Assembly (NCBI GenBank): GCA_023974075.1
Contig: JAMFTG010000129.1
Location: 327,501-391,500 of the forward strand
Reading direction: 5' to 3'
Source of the DNA: Chaenocephalus aceratus
Taxonomy: Eukaryota > Chordata > Actinopteri > Perciformes > Channichthyidae
DNA: 64,000 nt
In this document: positions 1 through 13,200 of the stretch, piece by piece
How positions within the stretch are numbered: position 1 is the stretch's first letter
Layout of the letters: the number at the start of each line of letters is the position of its first letter
Made by a program: the position numbers and the translations under genes
Notes under the pieces: model-generated
What the model saw: only the letters and a program-made list of their open reading frames with translations
Databases searched by the model: none
What the model was told of the DNA's origin: nothing

Positions 1-317
1 ATTGGTATTTTTTTAACGATATTTAACCGGATGACGGATTTTAGTCACGGACTTCTGGATCTTGAGTTTTCCTTTTGTAGCAAGCAGCAAAGGAATTGTA
101 ACATGACGTGTTACAACGCACGCCGCCGTGTGGACAGGCCGTTAATGTGCTATAAACAGGAGAAGCGGGTGCGGCGGCTGTCAACATCTTTAAGGTAAAT
201 CTTCCCGAGAGGATGAGTAATTGTCGGCGCTATCCACAGTTAGCTTTCTGGTCTTGTATTGAACGTCCAGTCATTTCTCCACACTTAAAAATACTGTGAG
301 TGTTCTGTGTTTCCTAC

Positions 318-467
318 CTCGATGGTCTTCCTCTTGATCTTCTTCTGGTGCTCCAGGCGCTCCTTCTCCTTCTCCACAGACCTGGTGGACTCTCTGAGCC
401 GCTCCAGGTCCTGCTGGTACGTTCCCCTCTGGCTCTCCAGCTCCCTCCTCTCCTCCGCCAGGAGCTC
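318..467 (-). CDS. arhgef18: arhgef18 exon E28 (coiled coil)
   Basis: It encodes [40 protein letters not shown] and [10 protein letters not shown], 50 codons in phase 0, matching [20 protein letters not shown]. The acceptor is GGCTGCAG and the donor GAG|GTAGGA. Later exons encoding the C-terminus are outside the window; positions 1-317 look intronic. Confidence 0.94.
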
Positions 468-3400
468 CTGCAGCCAAAGAACCAGCCATTAAGAACCATT
501 TGTGGGGACAACTGATATTTGTCAAAATGCATCTCGTGTCTTTCTCTTGTACTTTAAGAAACAATTGAACTGAGATATGACTGATATAACGGAGAACAGA
601 GGGATTAATAAGGGTCTGCATTTCGTCCCAGTCCCTGCAGTTAACATGTCCATGTGTCTTTTGGTAAGATACCCCAAAATTGCTCCAAAAGGCATGTCTA
701 CCGTATCAAAGTGTATGATAGTTGCTTTGGATAAGTCGTCAGCGCATGTAATGTTATATGAACTTGCAAAGAGGTGTGAAATGTTTTTGAAACATTGGTT
801 ACATTTCCTGTTACTCCAAGGGTTCTATTTTACATATCCAAAGCTTACGTACTTCTGCCTTTTACTAGCACTGTTGCTATATTGCACCGTTGGAGGAGCC
901 TGGGACTTCAGATTTAAATTGCCAAAACTGTGTGTTGTGTATAAAAGACAATAAAGCTTTGGAATTGAATTCGATTTTGAGGCGAGTAACTGTCAGATAA
1001 CCCCGGGAACAGTAATCACAGGGGATGAGGTGTATACTCAGTTTATACAGACCACATTACAAGCTCTAACAACACTGTGGGAACAGCTCATTTCCTTTCA
1101 TTCAAAAAGAGAAATATCCCACAGAACACAATGGAACTGTGCATTTCAAACATAAAAGCAGAGCTCCAAGTTCCTTCGTGTATCCTTTGCCATTAAAAAG
1201 TGCTCTGCAGCTCTCTGAGGGACGCAGCTCTTCACCTCCAGCCGCCGGCACTCCTCCTCCCGGAGCCTCAGCCGGGCCTCGGTGGCCTCCACCTGCGGTG
1301 CCGCTGCGCTCCCTCTCCCAGCGCTGCTGCTCCTGCCGGTGCTGAGACTGCAGCTTGTGGAAGCTGGCCAGCTCCTCCCTCTGCAGGGCGAGCGTGCGCT
1401 GCTTCTCCTGCTCCAGCAGCACGTTGCCTCTGTGGCGCCCGGGCAGAGAGGCGCGCTCCGTCAGAGAGGCGCGCTGCAGCTCCATGTGGCTGTCCTGCTG
1501 CGCGATGATGGCCTGGAGACCGAGGGCATAACATCAGGTCATTAGGGAGCATTTAAGGAACGTGTTTAGAGACATTTGAGCTTTTACAGTCGAACAGACA
1601 TTCTAAAGCAGGGGTCTCAAACTCAAGGCCCGGGGGCCAAATCCGGCCCGCGACTTAATTTTCTGTGGCCCCGCAAGAGCTTGCAAAGAATATAATACGT
1701 TTATTATACGGTTACATGCTACATTACAGAAGCAGGTTTCCCATTAACTACATGTCCCACAATGCATCTCGTTTTGTGAAATGCACATTGAAGAGACTTG
1801 CAATTGTTTGCCCTGGACTTCTGCTTTCAGACGTAGTAAATTACTAAGTTATTACCCTATCCGATAATAATCCAATTCAGAGGCAATAATGTAATATAAT
1901 ACATTATTTGATTGAGTTTGACACCCCTGTTCTAAAGGGTTTAGAGAGCAGAAAATAAACTACAAATACTGCTCAATCTTTACATTAAATACAAATAAAT
2001 GTTTAATATTTACATAAACACAACAAGTTAAAGTAAGAATGTAAAAAAAGGATTAAATATTAGATTGTATGTGAACATAAGTCAGACTAAAATGACCTAT
2101 AAATAAAAATATATATAATTATATAAAGTCGAATAGAAAAATAATATCAATATAAACATAAGAAGTTAAAGTAAGATTAAATAAAGTTGACATAATGAAT
2201 AAAAGGCGGCAATTTATCGGCAGACATTTTCCTTTCTCTGTTCCTTTGTTAACATCCTGGAAAGTGACTTTAAGACCTCCAGACCAAAGTGCAGTCAAAT
2301 AAACAAACAAAAAATCACACGGCACAAAACAAGTACAAGTAAAAGCAACAATCTAAAAGATGACAGCATTACCTGCAGACTGTAGAGTCTCTGGGAGAGC
2401 ATCAGCACTTTGTCAAAGAACTGGAGAAGAGACAGAGACATCGTGATTAAAAACTACTACCAGAATCACCAAACTATCAAGTAACTGAACGGGCGAGGCT
2501 CAGCTGGCTCTGAATAGGAACCCCAGCAGAGTTGTGAAGCGCAAGGTGACACATCAGAGGAGTTTACCTCGGCCTCGGGGAAGGAGTTGGACCAGATGCG
2601 GTTCCATCTGGCGGGAGCGCAGCAACTCTCATCAACCTGGACACACACACACACACACACACACACATTTTCACACATCGTGCCAAATGTAGTGTCTGCC
2701 TCGTCATTCTCAATGTTGGAAAGACAAACGATACGGATTTAGTCGACACTATGCACTACAATCTATTTTATTTCTGTATAAGCTACACGCTGAAATAAAA
2801 TAATTGAGCTTCTGATACAAGCCATAGCTGTTGAACTGCATTTCCATAATGTTTAAAACCTGTTACGACATCCTCGATATGAGATCAGCAGCAGTATTGA
2901 TGAAATATTGGTTAATAATCCATGAGGGAATAGTCTTCCCGTGTCCTTCGGAGCAATACAGAAACACAGCTGGGTAAAGCTTGGATACAACAAATAAAAT
3001 AACTGAATAGTTTTGAACCACAAGTTGTGCAAAGTCTGGATGTTTCCACAGAACTGTAACTTAATAATGATGATGATGAACGGATGCCGTCAGAGAGTGA
3101 ACTTGGCTTGGTTTATAACACACTGCTCATTGTCGGCTACATGTCGTATCTGTTCTGCCGCTGATTGAGTTATCTATTTAGAAACAAATCAACTGACCTG
3201 CGAGACATGGAAACTTTCCAGATGACTTCGTCTGGCCACTACTATTTACAGGAAATAACGCCGTGACTCATCCCAATACTTACTTACTGCGTGTGTGTGT
3301 GGTGTGTGTGTGTGGTGTGTTGCCCCTACCGTCTGCTCCAGGGTGTGGCTGCCACAGAGGTCTTTGAGCTGAGGGTCAGAGCTGGCTCTCCTGTCTCGGT

Positions 3401-3500
3401 TTCTGCTCTCGCCAGAAAAGTTCTTCTTCACGCTGCCATCTGACACACACACACACCACACACACCACACACACACACCACACACACACACACACACACA

Positions 3501-3582
<82 letters not shown>

Positions 3583-3608
3583 CACCACAACACACACACA
3601 CACACACA

Positions 3609-3659
<51 letters not shown>

Positions 3660-4029
3660 ACAGATATATAAATGTAAAAACTGCACCATAAAAGGTATTT
3701 TCCCCTGTTATTAGAACACTAAACATAAATCTACCAATAAAACTAATTCAAGTCAAATTTGTTTATAACTCAGGATGTATTAATGGCAGGAAAGGCCACT
3801 CGAACACAATTAGGATTGCGTTAAAGGGTAGGGTTCTTCAGGGCAGGCATTGTGCCGGACTCACTCTTATTGAGGATGCAGGGGATGCTGTCGTAGCCCC
3901 CGAAGGTGTCGGCCCGCCGGGGCAGGACCCCCGAGCCGATCCCCTCCTCCAGCCGCGAGGTGGGAGACTCCTCCCTCACTCCGGACTGCAGCAGGTTCTG
4001 GAGGTTCTCCACTGAGAGAGACGAGAGAT

Positions 4030-4062
<33 letters not shown>

Positions 4063-4072
4063 GAGAGGAGAG

Positions 4073-4137
<65 letters not shown>

Positions 4138-7103
4138 AGAGAGGAGAAGGAGAGAGAGAGAGGAGGAGGAGAGAGAGAGAGAGAGAGGTTCAAACACCAG
4201 AGAGACTTATATTATACCGTAAGTTGAAAACACAACTTTAAAGAGGCCCTATTCTGCTTTTTGGGGATTCCCCTCTCCTGTAGTTCTATAGGTTTGTGTG
4301 CATGTAAACAGTCTGCAGAGGCTAACATCCCTGTGTTCCCTCCAGAGGAAGTTTCTCTCCACACACACTCCCCCCCCCTCCCCCCCACTCTTTAAAGTAG
4401 AGACACTACATACTGATATGAACATCAGCAGGAGAGGACTCTTTAAAGTAGAGACACTACTACTGATACACACACAACATCAGCAGGAGAGGACTCTTTA
4501 AAGTAGAGACACTACATACTGATATACACCTGAAGATCAGCAGGAGAGGACTCTTTAAAGTAGAGACACTACATACTATACACCTGAACATCAGCAGGAG
4601 AGGACTCTTTAAAGTAGGACACTACATACTGATATACACCTGAAGATCAGCAGGAGAGACTCTTTAAAGTAGAGACACTACATACTGATATACACCTGAA
4701 CATCAGCAGGAGAGGACTCTTCAAAGTAGAGACACTACATACTGATATACACCTGAACATCAGCAGGAGAGGACTCTTTAAAGTAGAGACACTACATACT
4801 GATATACACCTGAACATCGCAGGAGAGGACTCTTTAAAGTAGAGAGACACTACATACTGATATACACCTGAAGATCAGCAGGAGAGGACTCTTTAAAGTA
4901 GAGACACTACATACTGATGTACACCTGAAGATCAGCAGGAGGGACTCTTTAAAGTAGAGACACACATACTGATATACACCTGAACATCAGCAGGTGAGGA
5001 CTCTTTAAAGTAGAGACACTACATACTGATATACACCTGAACATCAGCAGGAGAGGACTCTTTAAAGTAGAGACACTACATACTGATATACACCTGAACA
5101 TCAGCAGGAGAGGACTCTTTAAAGTAGAGACACTACATACTGATATAACCTGAAGATCGCAGGAGGACTCTTTAAAGAGGACACTACATACTGATGTACA
5201 CCTGAACATCAGCAGGTGAGGACTCTTTAAAGTAGAGACACTACATACTGATATACACCTGAACATCAGCAGGAGAGGACTCTTTAAAGTAGAGACACTA
5301 CATACTGATATACACCTGAACATCGGCAGGAGAGGACTCTTTAAAGTAGAGACACTACATACTGATATACACCTGAACATCAGCAGGAGGGACTCTTTAA
5401 AGTAGAGACACCATACTGATATGAATATGAACATCAGCATAAAGGGGGTCCCTTTAAAGTGTGTGTAATATTCACTGCCATACCTCTGTATCTCTACACA
5501 TGTAATGCAGGCGGTCTTACCCTCAGTGATGGCTCCTTTGAGCAGGGCCTCCCCCTGCTGGAGGTCTGAGGCGTCTCCTCTCAGCAGGAGTCTGGGGCGT
5601 GCGGCCGTGTCCTCCGGACCGACCACAGACTCCGACATCTCTGCAAACAGCTGCAGCTTCTCAGTGAGCGCCTGCACCACCACCGAGTCCTTCTGGCTCA
5701 GGCGCTCTACCAGGGCAACAGGACATGGAATTTACGATACGATAATACTTTAATGGTCAGCTCCAGTCTGACATTTGACTTGCATCACAGCAGCTCCGTG
5801 TGTAACGTCAACATAGACACAGATCAAGACACAACACATGAAAAACAAACAAACATTTAACATAAAAGCAGAATCACTGAGAGGACATGCTCAAAGACCC
5901 TTTAGCGTGCATGTGATCTGGGCTCAGCTCTGTGAGATTGACTGGAGCACAAAGGATGCTTCAGTCTGACTGTATTGAATCTCCATTAGATTTGGTTTGG
6001 GTCAGAGATTGGATAAGATTGGACTTGATTCCTTAATATTGCAGAACAAGCATTTTGAGTTCTCCCCTCTAGCTATTATTAAGGTGTTTCAATCGAGGCG
6101 TGGGACTTATATATTGGAGTGGAAAACAATGTGAGAGAGAAGGCCCTGAAACGGCTTGGGGTTCAGAGGGATAAAATGCGTCTCCTAAATTAGTTTCAAT
6201 CTGTTTAAATGAGATATATTCAAATCAACTTCTAACAAAGTTACTATGATACATGGGGAGGCATGTGGCGCAGAGGGTTAGTGCGTTGGTGTTCAGATCA
6301 GGGGGTCACAGGTTCAAACCCCACTGCAGTCAGCATGTCGTTGTGTCCCTGAGACCCTTCACCCCAATTGCTCCTGTGGGGATTGCCCACAGTATTGAGT
6401 AGTCGCTTTGGATAAAAGCGTCTGACATGTAATGTAATACATGAGCACCCCCTGGTGGCCAACTAAGAACATAAGAAGTACTTAATTGATTCCAATTTGG
6501 GAAATGTTTGCATTGCAGCAGCATAAAAAAACAAGGCATTAGTGAAGTTAAAAGACTAGAAATAAACAATTCAAAATGTAAACATCTCAAATAGAAATAA
6601 AATAGCATAAAAAAGTTGAAAATATACATGTTGAAAATGAAATACAAATGTACAGTAAACTCCTATCCTCCTATTTGAGGGATATAATAATGGATTTCTT
6701 TGCCTACTTGATCCACATTTACCTTGAAATTCTTTGAGCCTGGAAGCTTGAGCCTCTTCCTCCTCGCTGAACAGCCTCTCTTCTGTGTGAGGACAACTAA
6801 AAGAGGACGGAAGACATTACAGAGGAAGCCAATACATTATCCGTAATATAGACCCCCTCGGTGTGAAAGCAGCTACCTCTCCACAGCCTGCCGGATGTGG
6901 GCCATCCAGGTGTTGCGCTCCTCCTTGGAGGCGGTGTGGATCTCGTACATCTCGGGCTCATTGGAGGAGGCGCAGATCAGAAAACATGGCTTTCTCCTCG
7001 TGGGCCACCTCCCTGACAATCAGCTTCTGAAGGGAGATCACTGGCGGCTTGTTGTCCTGGGAGGAGAAAGGAGACAAAGGAGGAAGGAGACATGAGTGTG
7101 CTT

Positions 7104-7145
<42 letters not shown>

Positions 7146-7160
7146 ACACACACACCACAC

Positions 7161-7223
<63 letters not shown>

Positions 7224-10200
7224 CACACACACACACACCCACACACACTTATTGCAAAATGTTATTTAAAAAGAGATACATGTCATGTATCTCTGTCCAT
7301 ACTCTGCTCCCACTCAGGCATTCCTCTTGGAATCACATGTTGTTGTTAGATAGCAGAGAGATACAGAAAAGAGGAAAGGATTACTCACCACTGTAGCAAA
7401 TACATATCTCTGATCCTTCTCTTGTAGCAAGAGCAACACATCCGACAGCGCACTGCAAGAATATCTGAAGAAACAAAACACGTCTGTTTATTTAAAAATC
7501 CCAAATGATATTAAACCTAATTCTCCGGCAATAAACTTCCCAGCTCCACAACTAACACTTGAGGAAGTGTAACTTTAATAGCTGCATATTTGAAATGGAT
7601 TGAGCTAAATACTCAAAAAAGTTAAGGGTCCAACCCAATGACTTTTATGACCCTTCATTAAAAGGTGGGCTAGGTCATTCACTCCAGAAACACGTGTTGT
7701 TATATTCCATGGAATGCTCTTAACATCCCGATGGCAATGAACAGATTAAATGCTTTGACAATAAATCCATAAAAAATGTCCTCTGTGGAAGCCGAGGCGC
7801 TGTAAAAAGTACGGAGCCCCCTAGGGGACATGGAGAAGAAAAAAATAATTATTTGAAAAAATAAAAATAATGTTTTCGCAAAACCCCGTGGCAGTTTGTA
7901 GCGGTCCCTAAGCACTCCTCTCCCTCCTCCAGCTGCAGATTGTGACCAATGCTTGATGTTTAGCTCGGATGACGGCGCGTATCGAACTGTTCTGATAAAA
8001 ACGACTCTGTAGCTCGTTGTCTACCTTGCTATGATTGTAAAGTCATGTCGTTTGTATTTTTACAACGTTATGTTCATGAGTTATTGATCCACGAAATTCG
8101 AATCTGTCAATAACTCAGCTCAGAGGAACGTGCATGTCCCCTCGCTCTGAGTGTTCTCTTGAGGTGTCTTCACTTATGTGAAACCCTTTATATATCCAGT
8201 CTGTGTGAAACCCGTGCCTATTGCCAAGCACTGATGTTATATCTTTATTTAAGGCCAAGCTCAAAGTAAAATCGATGAACCACTCATTTGTTGTGGTTTC
8301 TGTGTTGCCGTAGCAGCCGAACTGACCAGGAAGTACTAAATGAAAAGTATTGCGAGATGTCGCAAAGGGTCATTGGTCATGTGCGCGTTCGTGTGTGTTG
8401 GAGGAGGGGCTCTGTGAGGAAGTCTGAAGGAAGGGCAGATTTTTTCCGGTTGTGTATTTTCAAATTCTAGCGATCTCGAGCTGGTTTCTCCATTCTTACC
8501 CACCCTGCCTTTAAGTGTTTATTTTTAAAGGGGGATAAATTGGAAAATTATCTGCCAAGCCATCATGAAGAAAGTTAGGCAGAATCTTTACCCATGCATG
8601 CACATTGACTTTGGGTAAGCAAGCTTTTCCATACTGATGACACTTTAGATTTACACAAGGAGATACGTTCTTAATTGTGCAGGAGAGCCCTTTAATAATG
8701 TGAAACTTAGTTTGCTAAACTGTGAAACTCATTCCTGATTGATGTAACCCTTCTCGGTGCAACCCAGTGTCAGTGGAAAGAAGGAAGCCAAGAATAGACC
8801 AGACACATTTCAAATAAACAAGCATGTTTCTTTTGGTTAACTTACTCCTAACTCCTCGCAAAGGACTAGAATGATAGACGATTTATATTTGAAAAAGGAA
8901 CAAGACTCCACGTGATCTGCGTTTTGTTTTTATGTTAGCCTTACATTTCGGCCTCATGTCGTTATTCTATTCATGTTTCCGAGGTCTAAATCGTAACTTT
9001 TGTTCTTACTTGTGAAGCGCTCTGACGTAACAAATGATGACGTAAAATACATGACACTTTTCTCTGTGCGCGGCAAAACAAGCCCGCCAAAATGACTTCA
9101 CCGGTCTGGCAGTATTTTAAGTGTCCGAAAAAGACAGTAAAATAGCGGAATGCAACGTGAAGCAGAAATCCTGCAGCTCCGCCCGCCGAGACGGACCGGT
9201 GAGCGGAACAACACACACCAAGAGTTAGACCTAGCACACTTAGCTTCTTTATCTACCTCTGGAACTAAACTAGTTATACATGTGTTTATTCTTCACTGTC
9301 GGGTCACTCGTTACTGGATCAGTGAGCTGCATGAGATACTGACAGGCTGTCAGGAGGGAGAGAGAGAGGGCGAGAGGAGAGAGGGAGAGAGAGGGGGAGA
9401 GAGCGAGAGAGAGAGAGGGAGGGAGAGAGAGAGAGAGGAGAGAGGGGGATGGGAGAGAGAGGAGAGGAGAGAGAGGGAGAGGGAGAGGGAGAGAGAGAGG
9501 GAGAGAGAGAGAGAGAGAGGGAGAGAGAGAGGAGAGGAGAGGGAGAGAGAGAGAGGAGAGAGGGAGAGGGAGAGAGAGGGGAGAGAGAGGGGAGAGGGGA
9601 GGAGAGAGGAGGAGAGGGAGAGAGAGAGGAGAGGGAGGGAGGGGAGAGGGGAGAGAGAAGAAAAGAGAGGCTTCCGCTCGTTTCTCCGTGTTATTCTCCA
9701 AAGTAATGTAAACTTAATAATGAACTTCATTTGAACGTAATAATTATGTTGTTGTTTGTTGTGGAAGCTCCAGAGAATGAGCCCCATAGGCCCCCCCACT
9801 CGATCGGATCGGCCGATACTGATTCCGGCGACAAAATTGGCGATCGGAGCATCCCTAGCTATAATAAATAAACCTATTATTATTATATATCATAAGATGC
9901 CCCCTGCGGCAGCTGATAACGTGTTGCTTGCTGCTCGCGCCATGTCCCACCTTTGAGGCGTCCAGAGGCGGCCTTCCAGTTGACGGTGCCCTCGTGCAGC
10001 AGCCTCCTCCGGGTGTCAGCCAGGTCCTCCCTGCGAAACACTCGGTCATCTTTGATCTTCCCCAGCGCCTTCGGCTCCATCTTGTTGTGGATGTCTTGCA
10101 GGCGAGAGCTCTTCTCGTGGACATTAACCAGCGTGTCCACCTGAACGATGGTGTCTTTGATCAGACCCAGAGCCCGGGTCAGCTCCTCGTGCTCCTCTGT

Positions 10201-13200
10201 TCCCGCTGAGACGGGGAGAGAAAAGTACCGTTGTTATATACAGCAACAAGACATTATAATGAGTGTTCCTCGCTAAATAAATAGGTGCATTATTATTAAT
10301 CGTGGTGCAGGGGTGATGTATTTGTGTAGGCCGTAAGTTAGCATCGCGGGGCGCCCCCTACAGGCAGAGTTTAATGATTGCAGAAAATAAGCTCTAGTGC
10401 AGGGGTGTCAAACTCAAGGCCCGGGGGCCAAATCCGGCCCGCGACTTCATTTTATGCGGCCCCACAAGAGCTTGCAAAGAACGTTACAGGCTGATTGACA
10501 GAAGCACACAAACTACATGTCCCACAATGCATCTCTCATTTGACTTTTTTCTCAGAATTAGACTTTTATTTAAAGATTTCACTTTTTTCTTTTTAAATCA
10601 TTTTGTGACATGCTCACTGAAGAGACATGCAATTATTTTCCCTAGACTTCTGCTTTCAGACGTAGTTAATTATGAAGTTATTACCCTGTCCGATAATAAT
10701 CCAATGCAGAGGCAATAACATTATTTTATCATATTTATTTATGCATTTTTATATAGTCTTAAAGTTACAAGCGGCCCTTTAAGTGCAACCATAATGCTGA
10801 TGTGGCCCATGGTGCAATTGAGTTTGACACCCCTGCTCTAGTGGAAACAAATGTTTATGATACCGAGATGTTTATTGACACGGTCACATGACTTCACCAC
10901 CGCTAAGCTAAAAGCGGCTAATGTTGGGCGTGATGACGTTTAGTCGTCTCATTTATGGCGCGTTTCCACTGCAGCGGGTCGCTCGCTTTAACCGTGCGGG
11001 CCCGTTTTTGGTTGCGTTTCCACTTGGCCTAGTTTTGGCCCGGGGCTACTTTTTCACTTTTCTTTTTTCTGGCCCGACTAAATCGTGGTTCTAGGGCCAG
11101 GAACAACCAGGCTGAGTCGGGCTGAGCATGCTAAACTAGAGAGAGAATCGCTGGCAAGGCGGCTACAACTACAACAAGATGAACATATTTGACCGTGATT
11201 TAATTGTAATACACGTTTCAAAATGATGCCGAAGTAACAACATACTGATACCGGTTAGTAAAAACCATGAATTAATGCTTTGACATGTCTGCAGACAGAC
11301 GGCAGAGAAACACCTTTTAAAATGCGTGTTTTCTAAATGTAGCTTGGCTAAGCTAACGTTATATATGCTCCGACCGTCCACACTCACAACAACGGCCTAT
11401 ACAGACATAAATAAACCAGCGGCTGTACTCACCATGACACAGGCAGTCTGTGGTTTGTACTTGTTTAACTTCTGTCTAGTTTCTGAACAGATATGAGCTG
11501 TGAGCTCCGAGTGCTAACAGCTAACGGCTGTGTTGTTTTTCTGGGGCGCTCATTGAAGATGACGTCACGGCTCCGCCTACACTGCGTTACTATAGTAACT
11601 GCCCCAGTTCCTAAACTGTAGTGGAAGCGCAGCATTAAAGTGAGCCGGGCCTAACTTGTTAACAACCTGTTTTGGGGGTGTTAACTGATGTATTTAGGGT
11701 GGAGAATAAAACAACTAAATATGTTCAGCTTGGGTTAACCACAGACCTTATTTCAGGAATCTAACCAAAATAATAAAATGCTGACTCATCACTGAGGTAT
11801 AGGACTCGTTCCTGCACCACTCTTTTGTGTTTCATAGATTAAAATAAGCATGTAAAAATCCGCACCTTCCGTGTTGAGGATAATGCGCTCCACTAGTACC
11901 GGGTACTTCATGATGCGCTGCGTCACCAACAGGATGCACTCGGACACTCCTAACCTCCGCACGATGGACAGGTTGTTGACTTTCTGGAAATGAAAAACTT
12001 GATTAGACATCTCGTGGATGTAATACACTTCGCTCCAGATGTACTGGGGATCTCCTCTCTTACCCGAATGACGTTTTGGAACTTTTTGTTGTTGTGCAGC
12101 TGTTCTTTGTAGTAGCTGACAGCCTCGGTGTGGTGACTGCAGAAGTCTCCATAGCTCTCCTTCATCCTCCCCCCCACCTCACCTGAGAACTGGAGAATAA
12201 AGGAAACTTGACCAATCACCAAAGTGTTATTTAAACACATAATTAACCTTTAACAAATGCTGTGCTTCCTACGATATAAAAAAAGTGACAAAAGCCAGCT
12301 AAATGTCACGTGTTGTGAGCTCTCCATGGACATCGTGTCCTCCATACCTGTGTGATCAGGATGTCGGCCACACGGTTGATGGAGTAGTTCCTCTCGTTGG
12401 GCGAAGTGAGGTTCTCTCGCCGCCGCTCTTTGAGGCGAGACAGGAAGTGTGTGTGAAGCTCGAGGAGGTTCTCCAGGCGGGGGAACAGACAGTCCAGCTT
12501 CCCGGGGTCCATCTGCAGGTTCTCCTTCAGCTCCCGGACGTAAACGCGCAGCATGATCTTCAGCGTCCGCACGTGGTGCATCTCCGTCTGCATCAGCTCT
12601 GCACCAGGACACAAAGTCGTTATATATTATACGTTTATCTTCTGCCGTGTGTGGCGGCCCCTAGGCCTTAGACTCAAGTCCCTGGTTAGCCAATCAGGAG
12701 AGAGTTGCTTGGCTCTACTGGACCTTGGTTTGTTTGTCTTTAAACACTGATACATGTTCACACACCCACACATTACTGATTAACTGACTTCATAATTAAC
12801 TTAGTTTCTTTAATTGGATATGAATGATGTGTGGTCTCCTTTTGTCCGTCCTTGAGCCAGGGCGTGACACGTGTTCAGCACATACATGTTTAACGCGTGG
12901 CAATGATATGGATCGACTGAAAACAGTTCTTTTGCCATCTTAACTTTTCATAACCTGTTTTCTATAACCTCTTACGTTAGGGGTGTCACAATAACAGTCT
13001 TGACCATAACTGTTATATTTAAATCACATCATGTTAATAATACACATTCAAATATTCTCTAATAAATCCATGGCTTAGAATACATTTAGTTTCTTTCTAT
13101 TAACTCTCCCGCCCGAACACACACATGCTTATCAAACACATGCTTATTTTTATTTTCTATAGTTATTGCATTGATTTTATTTTTCTTTAAATGTAAAAAT

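Larger units (their letters stand above)
10301..11821. mobile_element. GTGGTGCAGG TIR element with two nested insertions
   Basis: The outer ends are GTGGTGCAGGGGTGATGTA and CCTGCACCAC. Interior segments match, in reverse orientation, the element at 26378-27602: GCAGAAAATAAG, GGTCACATGACTTCACCACC and AGATTCCTGAAATAAGGTCTG on the opposite strand. A hAT element (10400-10835) and a second TIR element (about 10955-11657) sit inside it. It ends 44 bp from exon E17. Confidence 0.78.

Noticed and set aside
3246..3726. Minus-strand Cys/Val-rich open frames (CVCVCV) and similar frames at 6958-7248
   Set aside because: They are translations of GT microsatellites; the only real coding parts are exons E24 and E20 embedded at their edges.
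4949..5683. Minus-strand open frame of 244 residues with 19-residue repeats ([17 protein letters not shown])
   Set aside because: It is exon E22 running through its donor into the 57-bp minisatellite; a splice site ends the coding part at 5521.
6255..6440. A tRNA gene
   Set aside because: The A and B boxes belong to a SINE with a body and the GGATAAAAGCGTCTG tail, present twice; no cloverleaf with a proper acceptor stem was found.
9150..9799. Arg/Glu/Gly-rich and Ser/Leu/Pro-rich open frames
   Set aside because: They are produced by the GA repeat; no homology, no splice context and no codon structure.
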